A DNA stretch of 6,479 nucleotides. It comes from Gammaproteobacteria bacterium. GTDB lineage: Bacteria; Pseudomonadota; Gammaproteobacteria; GRL18. Shown here piece by piece: positions 5,139-6,479 of the stretch. How positions within the stretch are numbered: position 1 is the first letter of the stretch; every line of letters begins with the position of its first letter. Where the stretch lies: contig JALTKC010000148.1 in assembly GCA_027076245.1 (NCBI GenBank), forward strand, positions 1 through 6,479, in the 5' to 3' direction. Position numbers and translations under genes: made by a program. The notes under the pieces were generated by a model, which had not been told where the DNA came from, ran no database searches, and saw only the letters and a program-made list of their open reading frames with translations.

Positions 5139-5945
5139 TTATCGGGTCTCACTGCGCTGTCGTACGGCTTCATACAAAGTAATTCCGGTGGCAACGGAAA
5201 CATTCAGGCTTTCTACACTGCCCAGCATGGGGATTTTTATCAGCATATCACAATTTTCCCGTGTCAGTCGACGCATGCCCTTGCCTTCGGTTCCCATAAC
5301 CAGTGCCAGCGGGCCGGTCAGATTACTCTGGTAAAGGCTGGTATCTGTTTCACCAGTCGTACCAATGATCCAGATCTGGTAGTTTTTAAGTAATTTCAGC
5401 GTTCGGGAAAGATTAGTGACCTGAATAAGAGGTACCGTCTGATCGGCACCACAGGCAACTTTGCGTACCACAGGCGTCAAAGATACAGAGCGATCCTTTG
5501 GGACAATAATAGCATGAACACCGGCGGCATCAGCCGTTCTGAGGCAGGCGCCCAGGTTGTGCGGATCCTGCACACCGTCCAGGATCAACAGGAACGGAGG
5601 TTCCTGCAGGCTCTGGAGTAGTTCATCGAGGTCGCTTTCTGATTTTACTTTTGGTGTATTACCTTGTGCAACGACACCCTGGTGATTTCCCTGACAGAGT
5701 TTATCAAGTTTTTTACGCTCAACAAAAGTGACTTTAACGGACTTTTTTCGGGCCAGATCAATAATGGCGTTAATACGGTTGTCTTTACGGTTACGGTCAA
5801 CATAAAGAACGGTAATCAACGCTGCATCGTTTTCTGATGCTTTATCAGACTGCTCTTTTGACAGGGCTCTGTCTGACAATGCTCCATCTGATAAATAGTT
5901 AAGCGCTGATTTAACCGCATGGATACCAAATATTATTTGATCCAT
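5139..5945 (-). CDS. rlmB: 23S rRNA (guanosine-2'-O-)-methyltransferase RlmB (SpoU family)
   Basis: RlmB transfers methyl from S-adenosylmethionine to the 2'-OH of G2251 (E. coli numbering) in the 23S rRNA P loop. The start MDQIIFGIHAVKSAL matches the family's N-terminal substrate-binding domain. The SPOUT knot domain carries all three SpoU motifs: motif 1 at 122-139 (LDGVQDPHNLGACLRTAD; Asn130, Arg136), motif 2 LVMGTEGKGMRRL at 215-227 (Glu220), and motif 3 at 238-254 (IPMLGSVESLNVSVATG; Asn248). The protein has 268 residues, against 243 in E. coli. The excess lies almost wholly in an insertion at about 18-42 made partly of five-residue repeats. The ATG has GAAGG five bases upstream and lies 13 bp inside the end of rnr, so coupled translation is likely. 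Methyltransferase function should be unaffected, because the insertion is outside the catalytic domain. Confidence 0.96.
   Translation of the reverse strand: MDQIIFGIHAVKSALNYLSDGALSDRALSKEQSDKASENDAALITVLYVDRNRKDNRINAIIDLARKKSVKVTFVERKKLDKLCQGNHQGVVAQGNTPKVKSESDLDELLQSLQEPPFLLILDGVQDPHNLGACLRTADAAGVHAIIVPKDRSVSLTPVVRKVACGADQTVPLIQVTNLSRTLKLLKNYQIWIIGTTGETDTSLYQSNLTGPLALVMGTEGKGMRRLTRENCDMLIKIPMLGSVESLNVSVATGITLYEAVRQRSETR
5850..5894 (-). repeat. In-frame 15-bp imperfect tandem repeat inside rlmB
   Basis: Three successive units encode LSDGA, LSDRA and LSKEQ (RlmB residues 18-32), and a fourth degenerate unit SDKAS follows after loss of one codon. The first two units match at 11 of 15 bases. 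The stretch fills the position where RlmB is longer than the E. coli protein, which suggests growth by microduplication. Confidence 0.7.
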
Positions 5946-6479
5946 CGACGCCTTCTGTTCACTTTTTTCTTTTTCTTCGGCTGCTGTTCTGTTGTTGCCA
6001 GCTCAGCCTTTTTTTGTTCCTGAGGTTTATGTTCCTGAGCTTTACGTTCTTCTGCTTTATCTTTACGGGGTGGTCTGGAACGACCTTTCTGGGGTTTGTT
6101 CTTAAGTGGCTTACCGCTGTTTTGCAGTACAAAATCAATTTTGCGTTCATCCAGACTGACCGAGGCCACCCGGATACTGATCTTGTCACCGAGTTGATAA
6201 GTTTTACCGGTGCGTTCACCCTTCATCTTGTGATTGGGCTGGTCAAAATGATAATAATCATCTTTCAGAGCGGTAATGTGTATCAGCCCTTCTACATGAA
6301 TATCATCCAGCAGTACAAACAGGCCAAAGCCGGTCACAGCACTGATAATGCCTTCAAACTCTTCCCCGACCTTATCCATCATATATTCACATTTCAGCCA
6401 GTCTGTGGCATCACGGGTGGCATCATCGGCACGGCGTTCTGTAACCGAACAGTGCTGGCCCAGTTCGGCCATCTGTTCA
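5933..6479 (-). CDS. rnr: Ribonuclease R, C-terminal part (5' end outside window)
   Basis: RNase R is a processive 3'-to-5' hydrolytic exoribonuclease that can degrade structured RNA and acts in rRNA quality control and mRNA decay. Only the last 181 or so codons are here; the frame stays open to the right edge and the ATG at 6472 is an internal Met. The visible part begins at the end of the RNB catalytic domain (ELGQHCSVTERRADDATRD, then DWLKCEYM), closely matching E. coli. The S1 RNA-binding domain follows (about 5*: GEEFEGIISAVTGFGLFVLL through LGDKISIRVASVSLDERKIDFVL, about bases 6117-6369). The last 60 residues are a Lys/Arg/Gln-rich basic tail ending KKKKKVNRRRRWIK, typical of the family, where it aids RNA unwinding and binding. 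The RNB active-site Asp cluster lies outside the window. It ends 13 bp into rlmB. Confidence 0.96.
   Translation of the reverse strand, partial: EQMAELGQHCSVTERRADDATRDATDWLKCEYMMDKVGEEFEGIISAVTGFGLFVLLDDIHVEGLIHITALKDDYYHFDQPNHKMKGERTGKTYQLGDKISIRVASVSLDERKIDFVLQNSGKPLKNKPQKGRSRPPRKDKAEERKAQEHKPQEQKKAELATTEQQPKKKKKVNRRRRWIK
6012..6041 (-). repeat. Two-copy 15-bp repeat in the basic tail of rnr
   Basis: Two adjacent 15-base units share CTCAGGAAC (plus-strand GTTCCTGAG at 6016-6024 and 6031-6039) and encode KAQEH and KPQEQ. They lie in the low-complexity tail of RNase R, a region free to vary in length. Confidence 0.6.

Noticed and set aside
4789..5334. A 181-codon open frame on the plus strand
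   Set aside because: It runs antisense to the conserved C-terminal half of rlmB and to the 89-codon gene, which has the better ribosome binding site and composition. Its protein is Ser/Ile/Leu-rich and resembles a reverse-strand artefact.
5959..6219. An 86-codon minus-strand frame inside rnr
   Set aside because: It lies in a shifted frame within the well-conserved S1 domain and basic tail of RNase R and shows no features of its own.
1..6479. A defence, toxin-antitoxin or secondary-metabolite system
   Set aside because: All recognisable genes are signalling, RNA-processing or ribosomal. The single unknown gene has no partner of toxin-antitoxin type beside it.

Overview
The window comes from a gammaproteobacterium of moderate-to-low GC. 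The right half (minus strand) carries the end of rnr, then rlmB, rpsF, rpsR and rplI. These proteins read like their Escherichia coli counterparts, and the gene order matches the E. coli rnr-rlmB and rpsF-rpsR-rplI clusters. The E. coli gene priB, which sits between rpsF and rpsR, is absent here, so a lineage outside Enterobacterales is likely. Species cannot be fixed from this sequence.

Layout, left to right. Bases 1-2140 (plus) hold a receiver-TPR response regulator cut by the left edge, followed with no gap by a small soluble histidine kinase that has no sensor domain. After a 162-bp AT-rich gap with a candidate promoter, 2303-3349 (plus) encodes a cytoplasmic PAS-GGDEF protein predicted to make cyclic di-GMP. 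Bases 3350-3537 separate this block from the convergent ribosomal genes. That gap holds a pair of inverted REP-like hairpins (3381-3464) and a symmetrical intrinsic terminator (3490-3522) that can serve both strands. On the minus strand, reading right to left, come rnr (cut by the right edge), rlmB (overlapping rnr by 13 bp), an 89-codon gene I do not recognise (4845-5114), a 179-bp promoter and leader region, then rpsF, rpsR and rplI.

How the genes work together. The left block looks like a signalling unit: kinase and TPR regulator as a likely two-component pair, with a cyclic di-GMP synthase next door that may or may not be functionally linked. The right block is housekeeping: RNase R degrades structured RNA, RlmB methylates the peptidyl-transferase region of 23S rRNA, and S6, S18 and L9 are ribosomal proteins, S6 and S18 being direct partners in the 30S platform.

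I found no defence system, CRISPR array, tRNA, rRNA, prophage or transposase. The points most worth a second look are the small uncharacterised gene between rlmB and rpsF, a pentapeptide-repeat insertion in RlmB, the REP doublet, the kinase without a sensor beside a TPR regulator, and the rpsF leader. None of these amounts to clear evidence for a new system.
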